Positions 24,801-31,146 of a stretch of 40,545 nt of DNA are shown one piece after another. The notes under the pieces were generated by a model that did no database searches, was not told the DNA's origin, and was given only the letters and a program-made list of their open reading frames with translations. Every line of letters begins with the position of its first letter. Position 1 is the first letter of the stretch. This stretch comes from Lactiplantibacillus dongliensis. Its GTDB lineage: Bacteria; Bacillota; Bacilli; Lactobacillales; Lactobacillaceae. Location of the stretch: assembly GCF_005405105.1 (NCBI RefSeq), contig NZ_BJDK01000033.1:1-40545 (forward strand), read 5' to 3'. The position numbers were made by a program, and so were the translations under genes.

Positions 24801-26453
24801 GGCTACCTCGGTCACTGGATCAACACGGAAGGCCAATTATTCACTTCTGCTGAATTGATGGCGTTATACAACGGTACTGATACGGCCGTAGCTGATACTT
24901 ATACGTGGCAAGTTGACAAGACCACGTTGGCGGTTCATGACACCACGGTTGACCAAACGCACCACGCAACTTGGACGGCCGCAGATAACTTTACCAGTGC
25001 GACTGATGAGCTGGGTCAAGCAATTACGGTGGCAGATGTCACTGTTGATAGCGATGTTGATTTAACTAAACCGGGTAAGTATACCGTCACTTATAAGGCG
25101 GCTAATGGGTCAACGGCGACCGCGACGGTTATAGTTGCGCCGAGTCAGATGAAGTTAGACGTGCAAGGTGTAACGGTAACTAAAGGTGCTAAGTGGACGG
25201 CGGCTGACAATTTCGTCAGTGCGACTGATGCTACTGGTCAACCAGTGCCGCTGAGTGATGTCACGGTCACTGGCGCCGACCAAGTGGATACGAGTCAAGC
25301 CGGCAAGACTTATCAAGTCACTTACAGTTACACTGATGCCAACGGGAATCCGTTAAGCAAGAAGGTAACGGTCACGATTGCAGCTAGCCAAGTGAGTGTT
25401 AAAGCACACGATGTTCAGCTAACGCAAGGCCAAGTATGGAATACTATGGCTGGTTTAGATGACGCGACGGATGCTAACGGCAATGTGGTGGCACTCGATG
25501 ATGTCGCGGTGACTGGTGATGTCGATACGCAGACGCCAGGTCACTATCAAGTGACGTATACCATGACCGATGCTTATCAAAATACCGCCACAGCGACGGT
25601 CACGGTGACGGTGGCTGCTACGGCAGCGAGTGTTGACGTTAAAGACAGTACGTTAACGCAAGGTGATCAATGGACCGCCGCGGATAGTTTTGTCAGTGCC
25701 ACGGATGCGGCTGGTCAAGCACTGGGCTTGGATGCGTTGACCGTGACCGATGCTGATAAAGTTAATGTTGCGGTACCAGGGACTTATGCGGTCACTTATC
25801 GCTATACAGATGAATACGGCAACGTCATTACTAAGACGATTACCGTGACCGTCCAAGCAAAAGCTGTAGTGACTAAGCCCGACGATCATAATGGTGGCAC
25901 GACTGGTACGACCACGACACCCGCTACGGATACTAATGGCGGTGCAGGTACTAGTACGACGCCAATCACTCCGGATACTGATTCAAGTGCTGGAGCAACG
26001 ATTAATCCCAACCTTGATCCGAATGAGGTTACCCCAACACCGGCGGTACCAGTTGTTTCAACCCCAACGGATGCTGGGCAAGCTGATAGGATTGATCCCG
26101 GGATGGCGCTGACCAATGCAGTAAAACCAGCGGCTGCTAAAACGGCTACCAAAGCCGCAACTAGTGCGACTTGGGATGGTGATCATATCAATGCGCAACC
26201 AGCTAAGTCAGCGGTTCAACCAACCAACTTAGCGGTGGCTAAAGTTCAAGCACAACCGGCTACTATGACAATTGCAACGGCTAACGCGACCTTAAAGGCT
26301 GGAACCACAGCGCAACCAGCTGCTAAATCAGCCACAAGGTTGCCGCAGACGGAAGAAGTGACGCCGACACCAACGACCTTGATGGGATTGATGTTATTAG
26401 GATTGAGCGGTGTGGTGGCCAGTCTTGGAAAAGCACGGCGCCAAGATAAGTAA
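21891..26453 (+). CDS. Giant LPXTG surface protein with BspA-type leucine-rich repeats and Ig-like domains
   Basis: A 1520-residue wall-anchored protein: KxYKxGKxW signal (HYKMYKKGRVW near 16-26), a Thr/Ser/Asp-rich region to about 240, about 25 DUF285/BspA-type repeats between roughly 310 and 935 (each about 24 residues with LTSLDLNGWDTSHVTDMSAA-like sequence), four Ig-like domains at about 1003-1083, 1084-1164, 1166-1244 and 1244-1325, a repeat-poor linker, and LPQTE at about 1484 with helix and basic tail. Proteins of this kind act in adhesion. ATG 21891 follows AAGGGGA (21877-21883); an ATG at 21849 has no such site. The repeats drift from WDTS to WNLN or WGLS forms in the middle, showing internal duplications. 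Single-gene transcript. Confidence 0.9.
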   Translation: MSTKLNTTAAMSGKEHYKMYKKGRVWLFAGVLALTVWQGSAMAQADTTTESTASSDSSSLATGTSGSTDKTVTLAGGSTETKSNDQTKPTVTATTTADDTKTTASSASDTDDQTKAVAVDTPSQTVPSKDAPTKQASQGNESGSNDATDSQVTEESKPTPKTDSTVPAPKPTTDTTNQTTDPTTTTETTPATTVTEPATTDDPVTVDKLVDDPAVDVKTLSLTDSKIATSTGFNRANLMRLAVAPAVTSTDLGSGTFGTSNWRIDADGVLHIGAGTFNNFAGTWSKYGTLIKTITFDGKVTAASDSSQVFCGLKNLTTITNPEMFDTSSATRMVSTFANDSSLTSLNLNSWDMSNVTDIGSMFEWDTSLADLQISDWNTGKIESMKFTFFVANSLTSLDLNKWDTHSLKSLYEAFGTENGYQSHLQDLEISNWNTSSLTTMYYAFAQAEKLTSLDLNGWDTSHVTDMSAAFMGDYALTTLNASSWDTSKVTSMYYMFMGDKNLTTLDPSGWKTGNVVQMYNIFNGVGLTSLDLSGWDVSKVQRFDLIFSGDDQLTSLNVAGWDVSNATSTIDTFAYLTKLTSLDLTGWTLSSDTKAWNMFIKDTNLEVIKMPDMDLPVLQSASGMFASDSKLKTIEGPSWHLNNLVDGYCMFSDNNALTTLDTTNWNLSKLANASYMFWNDFALNNIDTSNWNLNQVINGFGMFAYNYALSNLATASWGLSSLTDAQQMFMEDGKLDGLDTSNWDLNKLTTAFNMFYNASSLTKLDTANWGLSSLTTATQMFFGMSALTALDTTDWDVSQVTNAQNMFYGDTALAQLDVSKWNTGNLQNAAYMFYQDAALTAIAVDNWDTHSLTDARGTFNQMLTLKAIDLSKWDTSKITLLTGLFNRDYDLASINLSNWDTSKVTAMRNMFFDTTNLTDLDLSNLDMTALNPFDTLLKGSGVKTLTLGTKTVLAKDGKTAEIPDVPTTDGYLGHWINTEGQLFTSAELMALYNGTDTAVADTYTWQVDKTTLAVHDTTVDQTHHATWTAADNFTSATDELGQAITVADVTVDSDVDLTKPGKYTVTYKAANGSTATATVIVAPSQMKLDVQGVTVTKGAKWTAADNFVSATDATGQPVPLSDVTVTGADQVDTSQAGKTYQVTYSYTDANGNPLSKKVTVTIAASQVSVKAHDVQLTQGQVWNTMAGLDDATDANGNVVALDDVAVTGDVDTQTPGHYQVTYTMTDAYQNTATATVTVTVAATAASVDVKDSTLTQGDQWTAADSFVSATDAAGQALGLDALTVTDADKVNVAVPGTYAVTYRYTDEYGNVITKTITVTVQAKAVVTKPDDHNGGTTGTTTTPATDTNGGAGTSTTPITPDTDSSAGATINPNLDPNEVTPTPAVPVVSTPTDAGQADRIDPGMALTNAVKPAAAKTATKAATSATWDGDHINAQPAKSAVQPTNLAVAKVQAQPATMTIATANATLKAGTTAQPAAKSATRLPQTEEVTPTPTTLMGLMLLGLSGVVASLGKARRQDK

Positions 26454-26474
26454 AGTACTAACCCCCTAAATAAG

Positions 26475-26515
26475 AATGGCTTGAAACAGGTGTCACTGTT
26501 TTGAGCCATTTTTTT
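26475..26515 (+). terminator. Terminator of the BspA-repeat protein gene
   Basis: AATGGCTTGAAACAG pairs with CTGTTTTGAGCCATT, with wobble pairs, followed by a T-run. Confidence 0.85.
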
Positions 26516-26525
26516 AAATTATAGT

Positions 26526-26546
26526 AAAACGTAATTGTTACTATTT
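26526..26546 (+). promoter_or_regulatory. Zur-like box 1
   Basis: The 21 bases centred on CGTAATTGTTAC match the Bacillus-type Zur box (AAATCGTAAT-N-ATTACGATTT) with three mismatches. They overlap the -35 box of the zinc lipoprotein gene. Confidence 0.55.
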
Positions 26547-26572
26547 ACAACGAGGCTAATTATTGGTAATCT
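26544..26572 (+). promoter_or_regulatory. Promoter of the zinc lipoprotein gene
   Basis: TTTACA (26544-26549) and TAATCT (26567-26572) are 17 bases apart. The promoter is bracketed by two Zur-like boxes. Confidence 0.6.
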
Positions 26573-26574
26573 TT

Positions 26575-26595
26575 AAAGAGTAATGATTACGATTT
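26575..26595 (+). promoter_or_regulatory. Zur-like box 2
   Basis: The 21 bases around GTAATGATTACGATTT match the Bacillus-type Zur box with two mismatches. They lie directly after the -10 box, where bound Zur would block initiation when zinc is plentiful. Confidence 0.65.
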
Positions 26596-26618
26596 AAAAA
26601 AGCGATGGAGGGTTTTCG

Positions 26619-27530
26619 ATGTTTAAAGGGCATTATCTAAAAGTTATTGGTTTGTTAGGCTTGAGCTTGTTAGTTGGTGGGAGTTTATTGACCGGTTGTC
26701 GGAAGGTGACGACGCAATCACCTAAGTCGAACCGGTTAACCGTTGTTACCTCGACGAACTTTTATGGTGAGGTGGCGCGGGCGGTTGGGGGCAAGCGGGT
26801 ACAAGTGACGTCGATTATTAATCGGCCGTCTGTCGACCCGCATGACTTTGAACCGACAAGTCAGGTAGCCGCGACCGTGGCTAAGGCGGATGTCGTCGTG
26901 GCGAATGGTTTGGGCTACGACAGTTGGTTGTCGAAGTTAGCTAAGAATGCTCCACAAGCAAAAATGATTCGGGTGGGGGAAGATGTGATGGATAAGCAAA
27001 TGGGAGCGAATGCCCATCTGTGGTATGATCCGCAGACGATGCCGAAATTAGCCGCGGCTTTGGCGACCCAATTAGGCCAGCAGCAGCCACAATATCGTGC
27101 TTACTTTAAAGCCAATGCTAAAAAGTATGTAGCGTCGTTAAAACCTATCCAGACGGAGTTAACAGCTTTGAAGAAGGTCGCCCGGACTAGCCAGACGCAG
27201 CAAGTCTTTGTCAGCGAACCAGTCTTTGATTACGCGTTGCGTGCGATGGGGTTCAAGGTGGGTAACGCCAACTTTGAAAAGGCGGTTGAAAAGGGCACCG
27301 ACCCCTCACCCAAAGTGATTAAAGCCATGCAAACCGGCTTGAAACAACGACGGGTGGCTTACTTTGTGCAAAACAAACAAGTTAGTGATGCGCTAGTGAC
27401 GAATATGGTCAAATTAGCTAAGCAGCATCAGGTACCAGTCTTACAAGTGACGGAGACGATGCCAGCTAAACAGAATTATCGGCAGTGGATGTTATCACAA
27501 TATCGTGCTTTGAATCGTATTTTAGATTAG
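26619..27530 (+). CDS. Zinc ABC transporter substrate-binding lipoprotein (ZnuA/AdcA-like)
   Basis: A 303-residue lipoprotein with the lipobox LLTGC (lipidated Cys27) and the fold of cluster A-I metal-binding proteins: VVTSTNFYGEVARAVGG, the metal His of VDPHDFEPTSQ, a second His in GANAHLWYDPQTMP, and the FVSEPVFDYALRAMGF segment. It should capture Zn2+ at the outer membrane face for an ABC importer; Mn2+ is the main alternative, but the Zur-like boxes favour zinc. The His-rich loop of some ZnuA proteins is absent. No permease or ATPase lies beside it, so it must use a transporter encoded elsewhere. Single gene between its own promoter and terminator. Confidence 0.87.
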   Translation: MFKGHYLKVIGLLGLSLLVGGSLLTGCRKVTTQSPKSNRLTVVTSTNFYGEVARAVGGKRVQVTSIINRPSVDPHDFEPTSQVAATVAKADVVVANGLGYDSWLSKLAKNAPQAKMIRVGEDVMDKQMGANAHLWYDPQTMPKLAAALATQLGQQQPQYRAYFKANAKKYVASLKPIQTELTALKKVARTSQTQQVFVSEPVFDYALRAMGFKVGNANFEKAVEKGTDPSPKVIKAMQTGLKQRRVAYFVQNKQVSDALVTNMVKLAKQHQVPVLQVTETMPAKQNYRQWMLSQYRALNRILD

Positions 27531-27553
27531 CCAACTTTAGTTTTGATTAAAAT

Positions 27554-27594
27554 AACCGCCGTTAGCTTAAGTTAAACAAGTTAACGGCGGTTTT
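27554..27594 (+). terminator. Terminator of the zinc lipoprotein gene
   Basis: AACCGCCGTTA (27555-27564 region) pairs with TAACGGCGGTT, followed by T residues. Confidence 0.85.
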
Positions 27595-27743
27595 AACGTT
27601 ATTAAAAAGTGTAAAGATTTGTTACATTTGAGCGTTAAACCCGCGAACTAGCAGTAAATATGGTATAAATAGATTCCAAGAAAAAAAGTTGTTAAGTTAG
27701 TGTCCGTTTGAACATTGTCAATTGACAAAGGGGCAAATCACAA

Positions 27744-28523
27744 GTGAGGAAAATTGGTCGGTTACTATGGTCAGTTGTGCTGATCATTGGCATTATTTGG
27801 GGTTATCAGCATCGCGCTACGGTTGGGCCGCAGCTCACGTCTGCCGTAGCATTTTATCAAACAAAACTTACGGATGCGTTATCGGGCAATCTAGGCAGTA
27901 GTCTGTTGGATGCTGACAATCAAGCATCGAATCCTAAGGGCAGTAAGGCGTCATCGGTGACTAACAGTCGGTCCAGCAGTACTGCAACGCGAGCCAGTCA
28001 AAAGACGACGCAACAAACTGCCAGTACTAAGGCTGCGACGCCAGTAGAATCAATTGTGCAAGGCATTAAGTTGTCGAATAAGTATTACTATCAATTCGAC
28101 GATGACTTATCTACGGCTGGTCGCCAAGTCTTTAAAGATGCGGTGGCGACGTATAATCAGACTGGTATCGTCAAGTTAGTGGCGGGCCAAGCGCCTACCG
28201 GTGGCAACCAGATTACGTTTAATGTGTACCATAAAAAAATGCAGCATTTTTCAACAAGTATTGAATTGGGGCATGGTGGCCCGAAGATTATCGAACGGAT
28301 TAGCTGGTACGGGACTGAGTATCAGAATCAAGCAACTGCTAGTCTGAATGGCTCATATTCGCGGTCATACAGTGATGCGGTGGCCGTCCATGAGTTAGGC
28401 CATGCGCTGGGGATGGACCACAGTGCGAAGAAGAGTTCGGTGATGTATCCAATCAGTCAAGGTAGAACGGCGTTATCAACTGCCGATTTGGCGAGCTTGA
28501 AGTTAATTTATCAACAGTCATAG
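27744..28523 (+). CDS. Secreted matrixin-like zinc metalloprotease
   Basis: A 259-residue protein with an N-terminal signal or anchor helix (about 8-22), a Ser/Thr/Lys-rich linker to about 100, and a C-terminal catalytic domain with the extended zinc motif HELGHALGMDH (His216, Glu217, His220, His226) and the Met-turn SVMYP. This is the metzincin signature of peptidase family M10, as in matrixins. It should act outside the cell, possibly held at the membrane. Substrate unknown. GTG 27744 follows AAAGGGG (27727-27733). No propeptide cysteine switch (PRCGxPD) is visible, so latency by that route is unlikely. Single gene. Confidence 0.85.
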   Translation: MRKIGRLLWSVVLIIGIIWGYQHRATVGPQLTSAVAFYQTKLTDALSGNLGSSLLDADNQASNPKGSKASSVTNSRSSSTATRASQKTTQQTASTKAATPVESIVQGIKLSNKYYYQFDDDLSTAGRQVFKDAVATYNQTGIVKLVAGQAPTGGNQITFNVYHKKMQHFSTSIELGHGGPKIIERISWYGTEYQNQATASLNGSYSRSYSDAVAVHELGHALGMDHSAKKSSVMYPISQGRTALSTADLASLKLIYQQS

Positions 28524-28531
28524 AGTTGTGG

Positions 28532-28557
28532 GAGCTAATATTCGATTAGCTCTTTTT
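28532..28557 (+). terminator. Terminator of the metalloprotease gene
   Basis: GAGCTAAT (28532-28539) pairs with ATTAGCTC (28545-28552), followed by five T residues. Confidence 0.82.
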
Positions 28558-28603
28558 CAGTATCAACTTTTTATTTTCCATGATACCAATTAGTATCGGT
28601 ATG

Positions 28604-28672
28604 CTTGGTTCTAGTCGGATTAAAATGTCATTCTGGTTGGCCCAGTATCGGCTGGACGGCGGGTTACTGTTT
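28604..28672 (+). repeat. Truncated third copy of the structured element
   Basis: About 65 bases align with the 5' part of copy 1 (19700-19757): CTTGG..CTAGT, ATTAA..TGTCA, TCTGGTTGG and CAGTATCGGCTGGA are shared in the same order and nearly the same spacing. The inner hairpins and 3' arm are missing, so the copy is incomplete or decayed. Confidence 0.5.
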
Positions 28673-28848
28673 TTCATGAACTAGACCACCGTAGCAATCA
28701 TAGTATCCCGGCAATAATGGTACTAGAGCATGAGTTTTACCAGTGCTGAATACAAGGCGAACAGGTAAAAAGGTTAAAAGACTTATTCCCAATATCAGGT
28801 TATGGGGGGCAATGAAGTAACACGGCACATGAATGCTATCAATAGTTG

Positions 28849-28877
28849 TTGAACCGGTTTATAATTTAACGTATGAT
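28849..28877 (+). promoter_or_regulatory. Promoter of the 110-residue protein gene, with AACCGGTT
   Basis: TTGAAC (28849-28854) and TATGAT (28872-28877) are 17 bases apart. AACCGGTT (28852-28859) overlaps the -35 box, as at the sucrose promoter, so the same LacI-type regulator could act here; this is inference from one short match. Confidence 0.4.
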
Positions 28878-28945
28878 ATGACCAAAGATAAAGATTATGC
28901 GACGTTTATACTAGGGCTATTAATCACGACTTAGGGGGTCTTTAA

Positions 28946-29278
28946 ATGGACTTTAAAATCCGTATTCCGTATGACCAATTGCCGTCTGGTTGCTTGTTTA
29001 CAATGAAGTTGGACCAGGCTGATGTTGACGTTGTCAAGTTCGGCTGGGACAATGACCGTTTAGTTACGAATAGTACCGCAGCGTATGACTATTTAGCGTT
29101 TGAGATGACTTACCATGTTCCAACGTTGATTAGGCTACCTGACGAGATGGACTATACGAACGATATGACAATGGGCGCCAACGTTTATAAGGCTATTTTG
29201 GCGGTGTTCCATAAGGCTGTGGTTGAGCAGGCCCCCACCGATGAGTTTATGGGTCAATTTGAGGGCGCAATCTATTAA
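28946..29278 (+). CDS. Protein of unknown function, 110 residues
   Basis: A soluble, acidic 110-residue protein without signal peptide, membrane helix or known motif. Notable segments are MDFKIRIPYDQLPSGC at the start and DEMDYTNDMTMGANVYKAIL in the middle. I do not recognise the family. ATG 28946 follows AGGGGGT (28932-28938), a strong site at good spacing, and the gene has its own promoter and a weak terminator, so it is likely real. No neighbour suggests a role. Confidence 0.7.
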   Translation: MDFKIRIPYDQLPSGCLFTMKLDQADVDVVKFGWDNDRLVTNSTAAYDYLAFEMTYHVPTLIRLPDEMDYTNDMTMGANVYKAILAVFHKAVVEQAPTDEFMGQFEGAIY

Positions 29279-29298
29279 AAAACTAAAGTAAATGAATG

Positions 29299-29323
29299 AG
29301 GTTGCCAATGCTGGCAGCCTTTT
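29299..29323 (+). terminator. Weak terminator
   Basis: AGGTTGCCA (29299-29307) pairs with TGGCAGCCT (29312-29320) around AATGC-like bases, with a short T-run. Confidence 0.6.
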
Positions 29324-29401
29324 CAAGCAACGTTTAAAAAGCATGTTGAACGTTAAATGAAAAACTACAAGCAAAATTTAAACCACTTTCAAAATAAGGA
29401 C

Positions 29402-29407
29402 TATAAT
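29402..29407 (+). promoter_or_regulatory. -10 box of the 71-residue protein gene
   Basis: A consensus TATAAT lies 35 bases before the start codon. No good -35 box stands at 16-18 bases upstream. Confidence 0.45.
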
Positions 29408-29442
29408 AGGTATTGAACCTTAAGAAAGGAAGTTGTTTTAGT

Positions 29443-29658
29443 ATGGCTACTGTTGAAAAGACTAAAGTATTGGACGAGAAGATGTGTGATGTGTTCGAAT
29501 GGAGCGATTCCAAGATGCCTGTTCGGGATGCATTATGGGATCATTTCATGGATGGCAACAATCATGATACGGACAAAACTTCCGCAGAAGTCGCAAAATA
29601 CATGGACATGAGTGATGACGACGTTAAGACTAACGCTGAAAAGCTCTTAAAGGCCTAA
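29443..29658 (+). CDS. Small acidic protein of unknown function
   Basis: A 71-residue, strongly acidic cytoplasmic protein. The C-terminal KTSAEVAKYMDMSDDDVKTN followed by AEKLL resembles a small helix-turn-helix-like fold in its spacing, but without basic residues for DNA contact, so I assign no function. ATG 29443 is chosen because AAGAAAGGAAG (29422-29432) precedes it; a TTG at 29413 would lie before that site. It has a TATAAT box upstream and a strong terminator downstream, which supports a real single-gene unit. Confidence 0.7.
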   Translation: MATVEKTKVLDEKMCDVFEWSDSKMPVRDALWDHFMDGNNHDTDKTSAEVAKYMDMSDDDVKTNAEKLLKA

Positions 29659-29692
29659 AGAACAGCTTAATTTCAACTAATTAAACAATTCC

Positions 29693-29725
29693 AGCACCTA
29701 TCAGTTAACTGATAGGTGCTTTTTC
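29693..29725 (+). terminator. Terminator of the small acidic protein gene
   Basis: A perfect palindromic stem, AGCACCTATCAGTT with AACTGATAGGTGCT, is followed by T residues. Confidence 0.88.
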
Positions 29726-29755
29726 TTGGCAAGATGTAAGCGGGTCCAATATAAT
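29726..29755 (+). promoter_or_regulatory. Promoter of the GtrA-like gene
   Basis: TTGGCA (29726-29731) and TATAAT (29750-29755) are 18 bases apart, directly after the preceding terminator. Confidence 0.6.
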
Positions 29756-29827
29756 TAAGTTGTTAACATGGGAAACTGGACCGTTATTAATGGATTTAGT
29801 AAGATTACATAGAAAGGTCGCAGAAAA

Positions 29828-30355
29828 ATGAGTATGAAAAAGGAACCGTCGTCGAAGCAGTCGTCAGAAGAATTAGCGACCGCTGAAGTTGAAGAAGTCG
29901 TTGCGCCCATTGAAGTGATTGAGCCGATCGTGACTGAAGCTGGGGAACAATCAGCGGGAGCTAAGTTAGCGCGACAACAAGCAGTGCGGTATTTACTGTG
30001 GGGCTTGATTAGTGTCGTTGTGAACCTAGGCGCCTTTTACGTTGGGTATCGGTTATTAGGGATTGAATATCAAGTTGCCAATCTAATTGCCTGGGCACTC
30101 GGGGTGCAGTGTGCTTTTTGGGTTGACCGTATCTTGGTCTTCAAACATAAATCTGCCCGCCCATTTCACGAGATGGGAAAGTTTTATGTCACCCGGATTG
30201 CCACTTACCTAGTCGAAAGTTTGGTTCTATGGGTGGGGATTTCATTACTCGGAATCCCTGGGACGTGGACTAAAATAATTGGTCAGGGATTAGCAATTGT
30301 GGGGAACTTCTTCTTTTCGAAGCTAGTCGTTTTTCGAAAAGCAACTAAAGAATAA
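29828..30355 (+). CDS. GtrA-family membrane protein
   Basis: A 175-residue protein with an acidic, Glu-rich cytoplasmic N-terminus of about 50 residues and four membrane helices. The helices carry the GtrA-like pattern RYLLWGLISVVVNLGAFYV, then NLIAWALGVQCAFWVDRILVF and IGQGLAIVGNFFFSKLVVF. GtrA-type proteins are thought to move lipid-linked sugars, or to serve glycosylation of wall polymers, at the membrane. No glycosyltransferase lies nearby, so the substrate is unknown. AGAAAGG precedes ATG 29828; a second ATG two codons later is possible. The long acidic extension is not usual for the family. Confidence 0.82.
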   Translation: MSMKKEPSSKQSSEELATAEVEEVVAPIEVIEPIVTEAGEQSAGAKLARQQAVRYLLWGLISVVVNLGAFYVGYRLLGIEYQVANLIAWALGVQCAFWVDRILVFKHKSARPFHEMGKFYVTRIATYLVESLVLWVGISLLGIPGTWTKIIGQGLAIVGNFFFSKLVVFRKATKE

Positions 30356-30358
30356 AGT

Positions 30359-30397
30359 AAAGGTGATGGTCAGCTGCTGAACTGACCATCACCTTTT
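30359..30397. terminator. Bidirectional terminator between convergent genes
   Basis: AAAGGTGATGGTCAG (30359-30373) pairs perfectly with CTGACCATCACCTTT (30382-30396). It serves the GtrA-like gene and, from the other strand, the TetR gene. Confidence 0.88.
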
Positions 30398-30426
30398 GTG
30401 TTTAAGCCAACTAACACCAAATTTAT

Positions 30427-30954
30427 TTAGAGCTTTTCAGGATCAATCGGTGGTAAATCTTGAGCTAAGACGCTGCGGAAGATAATCCTGGTCAGCTCAT
30501 GTGGAGTTTCTGGCATTTCAGCTTTGACCCATTGCTGAATAATGGCTTTGACGCCACTCCAAATATAAGTGATCTGGTAAGTATTGGCGAACGGCACATC
30601 AGCCGGAATCGTTGCTTGCATGCGATCCAGTAACTTCGTCTTACCGTCCACAAAAACCAGATTACTTAAGCGTCGCTGTTGATAAAAGGCGTCTAATAGC
30701 CGCTCGACATTAACCGTTGGCCGGGCACCTTTATCAAAAGAATATGAAGCTAGAAAAGTTTGTTCAATCTGATCCAAACATTGGAAGATATCGGTATAGT
30801 GTCGATAAAAAGTGGTCCGGTTGACATCGGCTAGCTGGCAGACTTCAGTGACTGAAATACTTTCAACTGGTTTGGTTTCTAATAGCTGTAAAACGGTATC
30901 TTCAATGACCTGCTGGGTGTATTGAGCCCGGCGATTATTGGGGGTTGCGACCAT
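30427..30954 (-). CDS. TetR-family transcriptional regulator
   Basis: A 175-residue regulator with an N-terminal helix-turn-helix of TetR type (ISVTEVCQLADVNRTTFYRHYTD, about 34-56, with the conserved TTFYRHY) and an all-helical ligand or dimer domain. It most likely represses the divergent ABC exporter gene at 31147 and perhaps itself, through the inverted repeat at 30984-31001. The start ATG at 30954 is chosen because GGAGG lies directly before it; an ATG four codons upstream would overlap that site. Ligand unknown; a substrate of the exporter is plausible. Confidence 0.85.
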   Translation of the reverse strand: MVATPNNRRAQYTQQVIEDTVLQLLETKPVESISVTEVCQLADVNRTTFYRHYTDIFQCLDQIEQTFLASYSFDKGARPTVNVERLLDAFYQQRRLSNLVFVDGKTKLLDRMQATIPADVPFANTYQITYIWSGVKAIIQQWVKAEMPETPHELTRIIFRSVLAQDLPPIDPEKL

Positions 30955-30983
30955 AAAATCCTCCATGACTGCAACAGATTTGG

Positions 30984-31001
30984 GTAAACTGTGGTGTTTA
31001 C
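30984..31001. promoter_or_regulatory. Inverted repeat, probable TetR operator
   Basis: GTAAAC (30984-30989) and GTTTAC (30996-31001) form an 18-base inverted repeat with a six-base spacer between the two divergent genes, 30 bases from the regulator start. Size and place fit a TetR-family operator. Confidence 0.5.
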
Positions 31002-31053
31002 AACAAACTGCTGCTAATTGACGGTTGTCAGTTTAAAACATTTAATTTATTAT

Positions 31054-31084
31054 TTGAGACACAATGTTGCATTAATGATATAGT
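31054..31084 (+). promoter_or_regulatory. Possible promoter of the ABC exporter gene
   Basis: TTGAGA (31054-31059) and TATAGT (31079-31084) are 19 bases apart, a little wide. Other weak combinations exist in the same region. Confidence 0.35.
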
Positions 31085-31146
31085 AACAGAAAGTCAATTG
31101 TTTGGGATAAATATCGTCATTAAAGATTGGGAAGGACTTAACTTAA

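Larger units (their letters stand above)
28558..28945 (+). other. Intergenic region with a truncated structured element
   Basis: It contains the partial element copy at 28604-28672, a promoter at 28849-28877 and otherwise no open frame with a ribosome binding site. The stretch 28680-28830 looks like decayed sequence; I recognise nothing in it. Confidence 0.4.
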
